Notes: generated by a model from the sequence alone, not told the origin. DNA of 64,000 nt from Timema cristinae (GCA_039000515.1 JBCFYV010000012.1:34958562-35022561); one strand, 5' to 3'; numbered from the stretch's first letter, positions 45,001 to 57,133 are shown. Numbers and translations are program-made.

Positions 45001-45302
45001 GTCAAATTGGATCATTTTCAAACAAAAAATTATCAATAAAGTAAAAATATTTTTATTTTAAAAGTGTTGACATTATTTTCAGTACTTTTCAAGATTAACT
45101 AAAAAAAAAGGATTAAAAATATAATTAGTAAACATTTTGTTTTAAACAAATTTTAGTTTTTGTTATGACAATATTTACTTATATAAATAATATCTTAAGC
45201 ATTAAGCTTATAATAGTTAATTTTGTAAAGAAAAAGTGATAATTTAAAAATGTAAAGTCCAATTTATTTACAGCCCTGGAGCCTTCACAGCTTTAAATAC
45301 GG

Positions 45303-45486
45303 CCCTGATTGTCAATGACGAGACGGTTGAGGTCCGAATCCCGGTTAAGTGTAGGCCTACTGAGTGTTGTTTTTACTAAATGGTTTCTCCCTCTCCCTCC
45401 ATTCAAGTGTGGATACACTTCCTCTAAGTTCTATCTTCCTTCTTGGTGTAATCAAATGAGCTTTGAAGGGTACTAAGTTGCAGGGC
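45303..45486 (+). repeat. SINE-A copy, head truncated
   Basis: Box B 'gaggtccgaatcccggttaa' to tail remnant 'gaagggtactaagttgcagg'. Confidence 0.6.
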
Positions 45487-46559
45487 AGAAAAAATTACCA
45501 TTTTAGTAAGAAAATAAAGAACTTAAACTGCTTTTAAACTACGAAAATACAGAATTCATCTCGACCGATCGAACCATATTCATTTAGAGACGAATTAATC
45601 TGTATGGCTGCAGGTCACAAAGATACATTCACAATCAAAATGTTATTTTGAACAAATGTTCCACCTATTGGAAAATTAATAATACTCCTTTTAACAAATT
45701 ATTATGTTAGAGGCGTCCATACATCACTGATTTGTCGATATGTATTCTCCATACTACAACTAAAATTGTATCTCTACAGGAAGAAACTTTTTAGAGCATA
45801 TACAAAATACACATATCGTAGCCAACTTTAACAAAAGTTCACTATATTTATATTATAGCTGTCCAAATCCATACCATCTGTTAAAACATGCCCTTGTGTA
45901 CGAATACAGTAAAGAAGATTTAGTAAAAATAAATTACTCTCACGAAGAGTTTTTTCCCTAATGTGATCCGATTATATAATATTAATACAGCGTTTCCATC
46001 AATTTTCCATTTTATGGTTGAGGTACACTATTGAACATTGCCTCAACTTTACATTTCCTCCCATAAATCATCAAACAATTTTGTAATTTAAAAATATGAG
46101 CAATATACCTCTTCTATTTTTAGTATCCAACCAGACACATTTCATAATTTAATGCGCCATAATACATTTTCTTCCCTGAAATGCCTAGTAAAATTAAAAT
46201 TTATCGATATGGAAAATATAAAATTTAATTTGCGTCTCAGTTTTGAGTATATTTAAATCAATGATTCGATAGAAGCGTTTGGAACGTACGTGTAAACTGC
46301 GTCGACAAAAAGTGATGTTTAATAATCCATGAATGGGCGGATAGAGTGGTAGTTCACGGGTCTAAGGGATTCCAGTTTGAGTCCGATAGGTGTTATAAAT
46401 ATATTCACTACCTCAATAGATTGTCCTGTCCTCTACCCTCCCCGTTCCTTATTAATAAATACCCATAAAACCAATTAAAATTTGGAATATCTAAAGTACA
46501 ATTTCTGAACACACAGCTTTTATCAGAACATTTTACACACTAACCTATTACTAGATAAA
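45487..46559. other. AT-rich, no gene
   Basis: Nothing recognised except a tRNA-like head at about 46335-46400 ('gatagagtggtagttcacgg', 'ccagtttgagtccgat'). Confidence 0.4.
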
Positions 46560-46680
46560 ACACAACAATTAAAACAATTAATCCCCAGTCCAACAATTTA
46601 CCAATGATAAATATTTGACTATGCTAGGAATAAAACCCGGGACCCCTATACAAACAGACACCAGCACTACTAATTTTTCA
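46560..46680 (-). repeat. SINE-D copy, truncated
   Basis: Box-B complement 'ggaataaaacccgggacccc'. Body 'taatccccagtccaacaatt' matches the complement of the SINE-D body. Confidence 0.55.
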
Positions 46681-47164
46681 AAAATGCCGTACACCCCATG
46701 TCAATTCAGTTAGGTTTTGAGCCCTGACCTAATTACCAATTGCGACAAGGGAGTGCAAGTATAACGCCATTGTTGGGAGCTAGTTCCTTCATTCGAAAGT
46801 ATGTTACGGTATAATAAATTGTTGATGCACACTAAATATATTTCAAAATATTTGACATTGTTGCGGTAAATACAACACAGCCTATAGTTTATTGAACTAT
46901 ACAAACACAGAAGTGTATATATGAATTTAAAATTGACTAACTTTGTAGATACAATCAAAACTATAGATTGTTTTTTGGGAAGGATGAGATTACATTGTTC
47001 TACAGTCCTCAACCCTATAAACCATAACAAAGAGCTCTTGGATATCAGAGTTGAAATCGTGACACATGCTCTTACACTTCAAAAGATCCATAACACGAAA
47101 ATGAGTCGTACCAGTGAACTAGAGTTTTTCCAAAAACAAATATGAAATATTCTGGTAAGCTCTA

Positions 47165-47455
47165 CTAAATTATATCATCATCATCATGAACAGCTTCCGG
47201 CCACTGGCATGATATATTTGTAACACAAGCCTCCCCACCACCTCTTTCCCTCCACCTTGGCTCGGTCCTCGCATCTCTCCTTCATTCTCCTCTTTACTCC
47301 CTCCTGCCATTTGTCTCTTGGTCTTCCTCTCGGCCTCCACCCCCCACCCCCATATCCAACATCCTCCTAGGCATCCTTTCCCTCTCCATTCTTCTCACAC
47401 AGCCATACTACCTTAGTCGTGCCCTCTCTCTCCAGTGCTGGACTGGTTCTTTCTT
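47165..47455 (-). pseudogene. LINE ORF2 C-terminal fragment, decayed
   Basis: The minus strand encodes runs such as 'RRMERERMPRRMLDM', a Gly/Arg-rich segment, and near the end 'CQWPEAVHDDDD'. This recalls the end of CR1/L2-like ORF2 (R...R.P..ML, GRP..W, then a stop). Stops and biased composition show decay. The segment is pyrimidine-rich on the plus strand. Confidence 0.4.
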
Positions 47456-48129
47456 GCTTTACTAGACTCTTACTCTAGGATAATAGTAATAAACTAAATA
47501 GGTATTATGTGTGAAGAGGCTGAGAGAATAAATTAGAAAATGACGGGGCTGGTAGGATAACATTTTTAAAATCTTAAAACAGGGATTTTGCTGCACTCTA
47601 ATAAAAGTGCAACAAGTTAATTTTATGTTCATCCTGTTACCGCTAACAGACGATTAAGAAGCAGGGTCACATTTTTTGTACTTATAAAATAAAAACTAAG
47701 GCAGTAGATACAACCTTTGTAGCTATAATGCAGGATTTTCATTAGGGTTGTTCGAGAAATGTCTGAATGTAAACCATTCCGAGTGGATGCAATGCAGCTC
47801 CCCCAAGAAAAAATAATCATTTTCAAACAAGACGAAACTAAATAATCTAGTTTGTTTAGAATCTAATGTGTTCCTTAAAGGATGGAAAGCAATGTATTCG
47901 TGGATGGAAGGATATACTACCTAGAGAAACAACTGTAGGGGAAAGGGGAGCAGAAGAAAAGGGAAAGGAGAGTGATTAATGGCACACAATCATCCAGTAT
48001 TGATCTCTCTGATGTAAGCTCTTCTCAGAAGATGAAGTATGAATTTCGTATTTCATCCCACAGTGGTTGTCCAAGAGATGCCTATTACTTTGGCCTTAGG
48101 ATTAAGGTATGTATGCAGGGAACGTGAGT

Positions 48130-48460
48130 AAAGGCCAGTGCTTTTGCAGTTTTTATATCAAAACCTTGTTTGGCCAACATAAATAAAATATTACTTCAGT
48201 ACAAACATATAGTTTAATTTTATTCACATGGTGACCACAGCAGTTGTTCAATATCTGTCATGAGCTTAGTGGCATTAGATGACACACTTTTTAAATGGAA
48301 AGAAAAGTTGTAGTTGAATTACAGGACACCCTTGACAGATGTTCAAGAAATATTGAGGATACCATGTGAAGAAAATTAAATTCTTCTGTTTTTACTGATT
48401 ATTTGATTTATTTTGACCAAAAATATTTCGCTATTAAAACTGCAAAAACACTAAACCTTT
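48130..48460. repeat. Foldback element, diverged copy
   Basis: Palindromic layout: 'aaggccagtgcttttgcagt' at the left pairs with 'actgcaaaaacactaaacct' at the right, with 'caatatctgtcatgagctta' against 'acccttgacagatgttcaag' nearer the centre (about 48295). It is related to the better-preserved palindrome at 56721-57091 ('ggacacccttgacagatgtt'). Confidence 0.7.
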
Positions 48461-48479
48461 ATCGCGTCGCCTACATCCC

Positions 48480-48985
48480 CAACTTAAGTAGAATGGTTTC
48501 AGACATAAAGGATCCTTGTTCAGGATTTCCACTATATTTAAATACAAAAATCCCTGGGCTTTTCAGGTTATTCAGTAGGAATCCTTTTTTTTTTACTATA
48601 ATCTAGAGGAATTAAATATAACTTTTCATGAAATTGACTAGTGTGAGGTCATATCATTATTGCTTATAACAGGATGATTTATCCTTGATAGATAAATTTG
48701 ATCGAGAACTGGAAATGAATACATTTATTACTTAATCCAATGTTTATGAGTGAAAAATAACGGGGGATATTCAATATATTCTAATTTGTTTTTCAGTTCA
48801 CCTTTAAAAAAAAATACAAATGACTTCTATTTAAAGTTTCAGTTTAATGTCCCCAACTCATAAATATTCTAATATTTTTTGGTTAATTTTGTGAAATTAT
48901 AACTAAGTAATTTCCTGGTTTGCTTTCCAGATACAAAAAATATCCCTGTGTTTTATTGGATAGCCAGGTGTGTGGCAACCTTGCT
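48480..48985. repeat. Dispersed element related to 5820-6515
   Basis: Shares 'gactagtgtgaggtcatatc' and the end 'atagccaggtgtgtggcaac' with the 5.8-6.5 kb element. Non-coding. Confidence 0.5.
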
Positions 48986-49021
48986 AGCTTGATCTCGACT
49001 GGTGTTTAAAATAGCCTCTTT

Positions 49022-49045
49022 TAGTGGTGGTGGTGATGGTGAGGA

Positions 49046-49076
<31 letters not shown>

Positions 49077-49340
49077 TGTTGTTGTCATTGTGATAATTGT
49101 AGTGGTTGTGACAGCGTTAGTGGTAATGACACCGAAAATGGAAGTGATAGTGATTGTGGCGATGATAGCGGTAGTGATATTGACAATGATAGCGATAGTG
49201 ATAGCAACCATCATACTGGTAGTGTTATCTACAATGGTAACGGTAATGTTACTAACAATGGTAGTGGTAGTGATAGCTACACTGATAACGGTAGTGATAT
49301 CTACAATATTAGTGGTAGTGATAGCAACCATGGTAGAGGT
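49022..49340. repeat. GTG/GTA microsatellite and 'ggtagtgatagc' minisatellite
   Basis: (GTA)n/(GTT)n run at 49048-49085, then imperfect 6-12-bp units of the 'ggtagtgata'-gc/aacaat type to about 49335. Unit lengths divisible by three leave long frames open on both strands: Ser/Asp/Gly-rich on plus, Thr/Ile-rich on minus. No gene is inferred. Confidence 0.85.
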
Positions 49341-49547
49341 GGTGTAGTGATAGCTACAGCCCTACCGGCTAACGGGAGTAATTATGCTGGATTTTGTGTT
49401 CAAGCCACCAAACAACAATTTTTGACTCTACGTTTTGATGTTCATGTACGTTGTACTAGGTTAGGTTGGAGGGTAAACATGCAGATAGCCCGTACGGGGC
49501 TCAAGGAACGGAATATACACAAAATAAGCGTCTACCTTATTAACTAG

Positions 49548-49625
49548 CCCGCCTCTATAGCTAAGTGGTTATAGAGGTAAAACACATGTTTGGGGAACTC
49601 TGGTTTGATTCCTAGTGGCACTGAT
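49548..49625 (+). repeat. tRNA-like SINE head
   Basis: 'cctctatagctaagtggtta' (box A) and 'gaactctggtttgattccta' (box B). The body may be SINE-D-like but is lost. Confidence 0.45.
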
Positions 49626-49787
49626 GAATACATTAATTTTACTACTGATTATTGGGTTTGTCCTGCTATCAAATTACTATACATCGTATTTTAAACATCC
49701 ATATTTATTAGGTTGCTATGAAAGACTTCATTGGAAGAGATTGTCACAATTAATAATTTCTAAATCTTTATTACTTTTCAACGAATC

Positions 49788-49976
49788 TCACTACTCTTTC
49801 GGGCTCTACACTTGCACATTAATATTGCTCTTATGTACTAGGAACGAGAAATATAGAATTTAGAGTAGTGGGAAACCATTTAGGAAGAACATCCGAAGCC
49901 AACCTGACCGGGATTTGGACACCTATTTATCAGTCTAATACGAGAGTGACTACCGTAACTAGACCAACAATGTGGG
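49788..49976 (-). repeat. SINE-A copy, diverged
   Basis: From 'ctactctttcgggctctaca' to 'agaccaacaatgtgggtaga', with box-B complement 'gaccgggatttggacaccta'. Confidence 0.6.
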
Positions 49977-50324
49977 TAGAAGTCATAAATAAAAAAGGAA
50001 AGTGGAGAGCTTTTATTTAACATGTTTAGAAAAAGACTGTTGTCCATCAGAGCAGATGGTGAGATTCATTCATCTTCTAGCACCGCGTGCCACTTCTAGC
50101 GGATGCCGTATAACGCTTACATGTCTCTGGTTCTCGACGAGGAAAGTGTATTTATACTAGGGGTACTTAGCTTGCACTTTCTGAACCCACTTACAAACAG
50201 CCCAATCCTAGAACAGACACAATACCTGCTCATAGCCTGCATCGGTGGGCGTAAGGACAAAGGTGTAAGGTTCCGTCGTGTATGGTTTGCCAGTAATGAG
50301 CAGATTAAGCTTCTATCCTAATTC

Positions 50325-50487
50325 AGGCCTACTCTACTGAGATACACTTTTCCTAAATGTTTTACACTCTCCCTCCACGCAAATGCGGGTTTACGTCCTC
50401 TAATTCAACCTTCCTAATTCCTAATCCATTAGAGTAATTAGTACTTAAAGCGTATAACCCGAACGGGTAGTAAGACGCGGTGCTAAA
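50325..50487 (+). repeat. SINE-A 3' two-thirds, well preserved tail
   Basis: Runs from 'tactctactgagatacactt' to 'cccgaacgggtagtaagacg'-cggtgctaa. It is the closest match to the shared-tail consensus in this part of the window. Confidence 0.82.
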
Positions 50488-50900
50488 AATTAAAAAAAAT
50501 TAAACAATAAGTCCAATTTTATTTTATTTCTATTATTACACATAAAACATAATACGTTCATTATTATTTCCTGATAGCGCTGGAGTTATCAATCATATGT
50601 CAATTTTTTGTGTGGAGATGGCTCGATGGTTGTTGACAGTCTATGTCAAGTGCTGTCTAGTTGCCAAGCGAGAAGAACTCCACACAGCTACACGCGTCCT
50701 CAATTCCTCGTCCCGTTCGAGTGAGACACACGAGTGTGTATCTGACAGCTCCTAATACAGGCTAATTAATAAACCGCTCGACTCATAATTACAATCAATC
50801 CTTCTTTTCAGCCTCTGAATACACACAACGGGTACGCTCTCGTATCACTCGTTGTCTCTCTTCAACATTATTTTTTGTGTACATCATCTCTTTTTTATAT

Positions 50901-51107
50901 ATCACCGCGTCTTACTACCTGTTCAGGTTATACCCATAGATTACAACTACTTTAATAGGGTTGGGATGAGGAAGGAAGCATTTAAGAGGTGATCTACCCA
51001 CATTTTTTTTTATGGGAAGAGAGTGGGGAAACATTTAGGCAAAGCCACCCTCAGAAGACCCGATCTACCCATATTAAGCAGGCAGAGTCCAATACTAGAG
51101 TGACACT
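50901..51107 (-). repeat. SINE-A copy with compensated hairpin
   Basis: Tail complement 'ccgcgtcttactacctgttc'-agg, palindrome altered on both arms. The head is degraded near 51105. Confidence 0.7.
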
Positions 51108-51118
51108 CTAGATATATC

Positions 51119-51312
51119 GTCTCCTAATATCCGTCCAAACTATCTACAATTAATTACATCAAAGCGGTAGGGATGAGGATGGTAGAATTTATATGAAATG
51201 CGCTCGAATTAACGTGGACGTGTAGTGAGAAACCATTAAGCGACAAATAACTTCTGGCTATTCAACTGGGATTTTAACACGTACCTCACCATCATCGATA
51301 GAGTGTTTAGTG
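51119..51312 (-). repeat. SINE-A copy, strongly diverged
   Basis: 'gtagggatgaggatggtaga' and the box-B complement 'tgggattttaacacgtacct' preserve the order of SINE-A. It is the second of two same-orientation copies. Confidence 0.5.
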
Positions 51313-51350
51313 AATTTATATTAATATTAATTTGGTGATAAGTTCTTCTT

Positions 51351-51655
51351 GGCCTAGGCTGTAGTTTAGAGATCAAAGTTTCTGCCTACAGATCCAGACG
51401 TCCCGAGTTCAACCTCTGGCTCTTTCAGATTTTTCTGTGAAGCAGTGGGTCTGGAATAGTGTCAACTCAGCCTAATGAGGACACAGTAAGGAGTTATTTG
51501 AATAATAAGTAGCAATTCCTGTTAATAAAACCGAGATTAACGGCCGGATGATTCGTTGTGCTGACCATATGACACCCTCTATTCACAAATGTTTGCACAA
51601 TTATCGCTAACCGTGGCGGCCACTTGGTCGGTATCGCTCGCTTACGGGCTGACGC
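51351..51655 (+). repeat. SINE-C copy
   Basis: Box-B-like 'cgtcccgagttcaacctctg', then the body 'aagcagtgggtctggaatag', 'agtagcaattcctgttaata' and 'tgttgtgctgaccat'. The same body recurs at 58360-58615. Confidence 0.7.
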
Positions 51656-51884
51656 CATGGAGTTTATTTTTAATTATTTTTATTTCATTTGTATGATTCA
51701 TATTCATATTCGTGACTCTTAATTTATGAGATTTATTTAATTTAATGAGAGTGTAATTTAACTTTGGCCAAATATCGAACATACTTTTAGTTAAATAAAC
51801 AAGTATCATAAGATTAAATATGAATATGAGTTACCAAATCAAGAATAATAATGTATCAACAAATATAAATATTGGATCAACACT

Positions 51885-52020
51885 TTATATCAGTCGGTAT
51901 AGTGTGTGAAATAAGGGTCCAAGTTCAATTCTCAGAATAGCCTAAAAAAATTGATAATTTGATAAATTGGGTATCTCCTTCGCACAGAGATAAATTGACT
52001 ATCAAGAGATTAGCTGTCGT
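51885..52020 (+). repeat. SINE-D copy, diverged
   Basis: 'tatcagtcggtatagtgtgt', 'gtccaagttcaattctcaga', and body 'gataaattgactatcaagag'. Confidence 0.55.
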
Positions 52021-53372
52021 GTTACTGCTAAAATTAAGTCATATCGTAATAATTATTGTGCTGATGTAATTAGTAGGTAAAGAAAAATTTATATTTTATT
52101 TATATTTTGTTAGAAAATCGTTGGGGTTTCTGAAACTTAGAGTTCATAATTCTAAAACAAATCTGTTTGGTAAACTTTCATAATATGTTCATTGTTATAC
52201 ACCCCATTAGCGTTTTTATTGTTGTTTTGCTATAAAAGCCCTTAAAAGTTAAACTTCAATAAATATGTAAAACAATTTTTTGTTACAATAACAATTTTTT
52301 GTAGTGTCCATAACAATGATTTTACTAGAATTATGATGTTAAATTTAGAAAACACATTATTTTGACCACAAAAATTAAAATGCTAAAAATAATTCAGTAG
52401 TATAGCAGGCCCGAATCAGCTCCCGCCTCGCCTATGCGTTTGTCAGAGTGCACGCGAGGTATGGTAGTAAAAAGGTAAAGAACATACCTACGATAGACCA
52501 GAAATGCGTGCAGTGTAATCGTATTTAAATGATTAATCGAAATCTCCCGCGGTGACTATGGGGGACAAAGTTACAACGTATCTTGTTAATAACTATCTGT
52601 ATGTCCCTATTATAACAGAATGAAGATTTGTGCACAGTGCTTGTCTGTGAAGCCATTTTAAAATGTTCAAAAATGGCCTTTTTTTAATATAGTTTTTAAC
52701 CAAATACCTAGTATTTCAACAATGTTCAATATTAGGAACTTATGTCAACTCTTTACCTCCATTTATATTTAATCAAAAATGATCCACGTGCAATAGTGTT
52801 CGTGTAAATATACGATTTCTAGCGGACTGTACCACAGAGTCGATTGGAATTTAAATACCACAAATAAAATATAATAATTTTTTAAAATGGAATTATAATG
52901 TTAGTGGAGCTCAAGCTGTCGTATTTTGTTGATTGAAAGTGGATGTGTCCGACTACTGGAATACTCCCAATTAGACAGACGCTGAAAATGCGCAGACAGT
53001 GAGTTCATTCTCCTCTTCCCCTACTTCTCATCAAAGGAACTTGGTTATGATTCATTAGCACTAAAAGTTCCGAGTGAGTGCTCACAGCCCTTTTAATTGG
53101 AGTGTCAGAGGTGAAAGCTGCCCATGTCGGTCAATTACTCCAATTAAATGCAAGTCTTTGTCTCGTCTTGGGTATACGTCCCCCCCTCCCTCTCTTGTCC
53201 ACACGTCCGGTAAACAGCTAGGAGGGGGTACTGAATGTTCCCACGCCACACTTTTGTGACAGATAATGCCAGACGAGTTGATAGGAACAGACCATACATA
53301 AAATTGGCCCCGGTTGGGATGCGAAGCCCGATCTCTTTGTCACATCATGCAATTAAGCTTTTTCTTCAAATT
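52021..53372. other. No gene; possible small hairpin
   Basis: AT-rich up to about 52900. At 53088-53149, 'tttaattggagt' and 'actccaattaaa' form a perfect 12-bp inverted repeat with a loop of about 36 bases. No coding exon seen. Confidence 0.4.
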
Positions 53373-53602
53373 TACCATCCATCCGGGCTATAGGCACTTA
53401 AAAATACTAATGATGTAGGAATGTGGATGGTAAAATTAAGATAAAATGTGCAAAGCATTTGTGTGTGAGGTAGAAAGAGTGGTACAATTTTAGGAAAAGA
53501 CCACCCTCATTATACATGGCCTGGACTTGAACCATGATCTACCAGATATCCAGCAAACCAGACTGTGGAGCTTGACGTTTAATCCGTGTGTCCAACAATG
53601 TG
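53373..53602 (-). repeat. SINE-A copy, diverged
   Basis: From 'ttaccatccatccgggctat' to 'tccgtgtgtccaacaatgtg', with box-B complement 'ctggacttgaaccatgatct'. Confidence 0.65.
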
Positions 53603-53861
53603 GTTGATCAATTAAAAAAAGTGTCATGTAAAAACTGTTGGAATGAAAGTCGTTCAAAGCCCACTACGGACCTAGAAATAGAGTACCAGATAACTGTTTT
53701 GAGATCATTAGGAATGTAAGGTATGTACCGAGTTACGTCCTGCCCCCACCAGACCGACCTGAGGAAGGGGTACCGAGCAGCGTTCAGCCGCATCTCACCT
53801 ACCAACTCTATTTCTATTTTGCCATAAAGTAATTCAGGTGTTTACAATATTAATATGAGAA

Positions 53862-53963
53862 ATCTAGATTGCCAGAGACGGGGAGATTGGGGTTATATCC
53901 CGGTCGGGTATACTGAGGGTGGTTTTTCCTTCATGGTTTTCCCCTCTCCCTCCACGCATTTTG
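53862..53963 (+). repeat. SINE-A middle fragment
   Basis: 'gacggggagattggggttat', 'gtatactgagggtggttttt', 'ccctctccctccacgcattt'. Confidence 0.6.
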
Positions 53964-54178
53964 CAATGACACAGTTCTATTTGTCATGTCAAACAAATTT
54001 TAGGTATGCAATTTTTTTAAACCTAATTGTTAAATACATTTTCTAAGAAAGTTTGATTCAGTAAAATCACTCATTGTTAACTACACTTAATTTGAGGGCT
54101 AGGGTTAAAAATTAAAATAAATCCCAAGGTACCCATAAAATCGGATTATTTTCTATTCAATTTGTTCTTCCTTGCAAC

Positions 54179-54411
54179 TGTTAAAGCGCACACAGAGGTA
54201 ACAAGCTATAACGTCCTCCTCACTAGACGCATCCATGGCTGCTATTGGTCTAGAGCAGAGGAGGTAGAGCTGGGCAAGGATATAAACTCAGCTGCGATGC
54301 GGACAAGTGTGCGCCAGACCTAATGTTTCACTCTTTCGGACGCAGCTCGGGTAGTAATAAAAAGGTATCTATCTGTTCAATCCTTCAGACGAAACTCTGG
54401 TGGTAGTAACA
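54179..54411 (+). repeat. Possible LTR, TGTTA...TAACA
   Basis: A 233-bp segment begins TGTTAAAGCG and ends GGTAGTAACA. It contains TATAAA at 54281 and AATAAA at 54356, in LTR order. Three 'ttcgga.cgcaactc..gtagt'-like motifs (54334, 54385, 54427), spaced about 45-50 bp, run across and beyond the right end. No target duplication, primer site or coding region confirms it. Confidence 0.35.
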
Positions 54412-55303
54412 TTTTACATGTCCCCTCTTCGGGACGCAACTGGCTTGGTCAAGGAGTGATACTTGGGAAGTAACTCTATATAACCCTCACTTTGGGTGCC
54501 CAATATAAAACTTGGACATATTCTTCCAATGTGTGAAGGTGAAAAACTAAATTTTTCCGCCCTTCAAAAGTGTAGTTTATTTTTCCAATGGGTCGAATAG
54601 GACGTCCACTAGAATTGAGCTCGACGGATTTCCTGGCTTGCAATCAATAAAAGCACGCACTCAAGTGAAATATAACCACCCCCGCACAGTGTTCCCGGTC
54701 GTCATGGCAACGGAGTGTAACACATGCAGGACCAAACTTTCCATGGCTCCCTAAAAATCCATTCGAGGGCGCATCGTTTTGAGCCCTAGCTGTAAATCCT
54801 TGAGCGTATTTTAATTATGTTTGTTTTAAATGTAGTCAGCAGGCAGTTTTATCGTTTGCTCACTTCCAACTAACGATATTACCAGCATTATTTACCATGG
54901 TTTTAGTTAAAAGAAAACAAAGGTCAGCTACAATCTAGATTCTGATAGAAAGTTTAAATTAATAAAGCTATTTTTATATATTCATAGCTCAGGTCATATA
55001 ATTTGCAGATGTCACTTTTAATAGGTAGTATCAATACCTAAAAATAATACCAATGATATTGTTATTAACTATATTATAAATATTATTTTTAAGTTAATTA
55101 GATTTACATTTCAATGGAGTGCGTGTTGTGTGTGCTGTGTTGATTGTGGGCCAGGGAATCTGTTGAGCTGGTCTAGTGGCCGTCCTTATAGTGGCCCCCT
55201 TATGAGTTAAGTCTCTAGAAACCGATCAACCAATAGAACGATTTAGGTAGGAACAAACTTCTAAAAAATACAAACTTTTTTTGCTGCCAAAATAAAATTA
55301 TTA
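54412..55303. other. No gene recognised
   Basis: Near 54700, 'gtcgtcatggcaac' is one base off an RFX X-box. The rest is AT-rich. Confidence 0.35.
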
Positions 55304-55537
55304 TTATTAGCACCGCGTCTTACTACCCGTTCGGGTTATACGCACTTACGCTAATGTGTAATGGTAGGGTGATTGTGAGATGAAATGAAGGACCTTCAGT
55401 TTAACGTGGAATCCGAACCACGGTGGAGGCCTGGCATTCCCCACATTCACAAGATGTCTTGTCAGAGGTGAAGGAAGGTTTTGGTAATCAGATAAATCTT
55501 TGCCGGGACCGAGGATTGAACCCGGCCGCCAGCATAG
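55304..55537 (-). repeat. SINE-B copy
   Basis: Tail complement 'agcaccgcgtcttactaccc'-gttcgg, body 'aatccgaaccacggtggagg', box-B complement 'accgaggattgaacccggcc'. Confidence 0.85.
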
Positions 55538-55605
55538 AAGTAGCCCAAAATAAAAAATATCTATATATATTTATAGACTTCTAGAAAATATATAATTATA
55601 TAAGC

Positions 55606-55610
<5 letters not shown>

Positions 55611-55640
<30 letters not shown>
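55611..55640. repeat. TA microsatellite
   Basis: About 15 pure TA units. Confidence 0.9.
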
Positions 55641-55647
<7 letters not shown>

Positions 55648-55798
55648 ACACTTCTAGATTATATAACCATCTTTTTTGATATCAAAATTGATAGTAATAT
55701 AAATTAAATAAACTTATAGAAAATATAATTTTTTTGTTGCTGTTTTATTTTAGCACCCCGTACTATTATTAGGCAATTAGTACATATACCATTTTCTA

Positions 55799-56053
55799 TT
55801 CACCGCGCCTTACTACATGTTAAGGATATACGCATATGTACTAATTACGCTGGTGAATTAGGGACGAGAAATGTTTAACTTAAAGAAAATGTGCCCGTAT
55901 TTTGGTGGAGGGAGAGTGGAAAACTATGAATCAACCCCCACTCCCTACAAAGTGCCTACACACGATCGGGACTCGAACTCAGATCTTACCGTATTCTGTA
56001 ATCAAGACTATTGTTAGAGCGACACCTTAGACGACTCGATCACCGAATTGGGT
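55799..56053 (-). repeat. SINE-A copy, full length
   Basis: Tail complement 'caccgcgccttactacatgt', middle 'gcccgtattttggtggaggg', box-B complement 'gggactcgaactcagatctt', head complement 'gactcgatcaccgaattggg'. Confidence 0.8.
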
Positions 56054-56418
56054 CAGCAGTGATTCTCATAAAATAACTTTACTTTACTTCCATCATTACT
56101 GTTTCCAGCCTGTGGCCTGGATCAGTTTTCTATTCAAGCCATCCACTACGGCCTGCTGGTCTGTCATAGCTTCATCACAAAATAACCATGGTCTACTGAT
56201 AAAACAGGTTGAAATTTTATGTCATGCATCCAGCTACGATCCTAAATTGCATCTTGCCTAATAAATTAAGTATTATATGGTTTCTAATTATTTTTTTTGT
56301 TGATGGTATTTAAAAATTAAATGGTAATTTTTAAAAATAATTAATCTTATTCATCTTTGTAAATATAGTTTTCAATATTAAATACAAAAACAAATGTATT
56401 TTTATTTTTATTATTTTT

Positions 56419-56652
56419 TGTCACCACATCTTACTAACTGTTTCGGTTATACTAATATTAACGAATCACGCTAGTGTGTTAGGTATGAGGAAGGTTGATT
56501 TTAGATTAAGTGTACCCGTATCTACGTGGAGGAAGAGTAGAAAACCATTTAGAAAAAAAAAAATTATCAGCTTACCCAATTGTGATTTGAACTGGCGGCC
56601 CAGTTTATTACGATAGTGACGCTTTAGACCTTGTGGCCACCGAAGCGGATCT
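56419..56652 (-). repeat. SINE-A copy, full length
   Basis: Tail complement 'gtcaccacatcttactaact', box-B complement 'tgtgatttgaactggcggcc', head complement 'cttgtggccaccgaagcgga'. Confidence 0.8.
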
Positions 56653-56720
56653 GAGCTCAATGACTTTAAGAGGGTATTTATATTAAATGCGAAGTAAAGT
56701 TTCGCCAAATAATATGCGGG

Positions 56721-57091
56721 TTAAGGTGCGGCAGAAGGGCGCACAAGTAATTTTACAGTTTTTATAGCATTACAATTTTTTGACTAAAATAAATCAAGTA
56801 TTTCTCCAGTAGCAACATAGAGTTTAGTTTTCTGCACATTCTGATAATAACAGATCTTGAATATCTGTCAAGAATGTCCTGGAAAGTTGTCAAAACATTT
56901 TAAATAAAGAGAAAAAGTTTTGACAACATTTCAGGACATCCTTGACAGATATTCAAGATCTGTTGTAATTAGCATGTGCAGAAAACTAAACTCTATGTTG
57001 CTACTGGAGGGATATTTGATTAATTTTTGCCCAAAAATTTATATTCTATAAAAACTGAAAAATACTTGCACTCCCTTCTGCCGCACCTTAA
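56721..57091. mobile_element. Palindromic foldback element (MITE-like), 371 bp
   Basis: The ends are TTAAGGTGCGGCAGAAGGG and its exact complement. The palindrome continues through nearly the whole element to a short centre at about 56898-56912. Both arms carry 'caacatagagtttagttttc'-tgcacat and 'cagatcttgaatatctgtca'-ag. The TTAA at each end could be a piggyBac-type target duplication, but the terminal bases are not the usual piggyBac sequence. It has no coding capacity. A diverged relative lies at 48130-48460. Confidence 0.85.
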
Positions 57092-57133
57092 GCCCCAGAA
57101 ATCCCAATACACAAAACACACCTACCAAATGAT

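Noticed and set aside
49002..49547. Ser/Asp/Gly-rich 181-codon frame and its Thr-rich antisense
   Set aside because: Simple-sequence origin; composition follows the microsatellite. No domain or splice signal.
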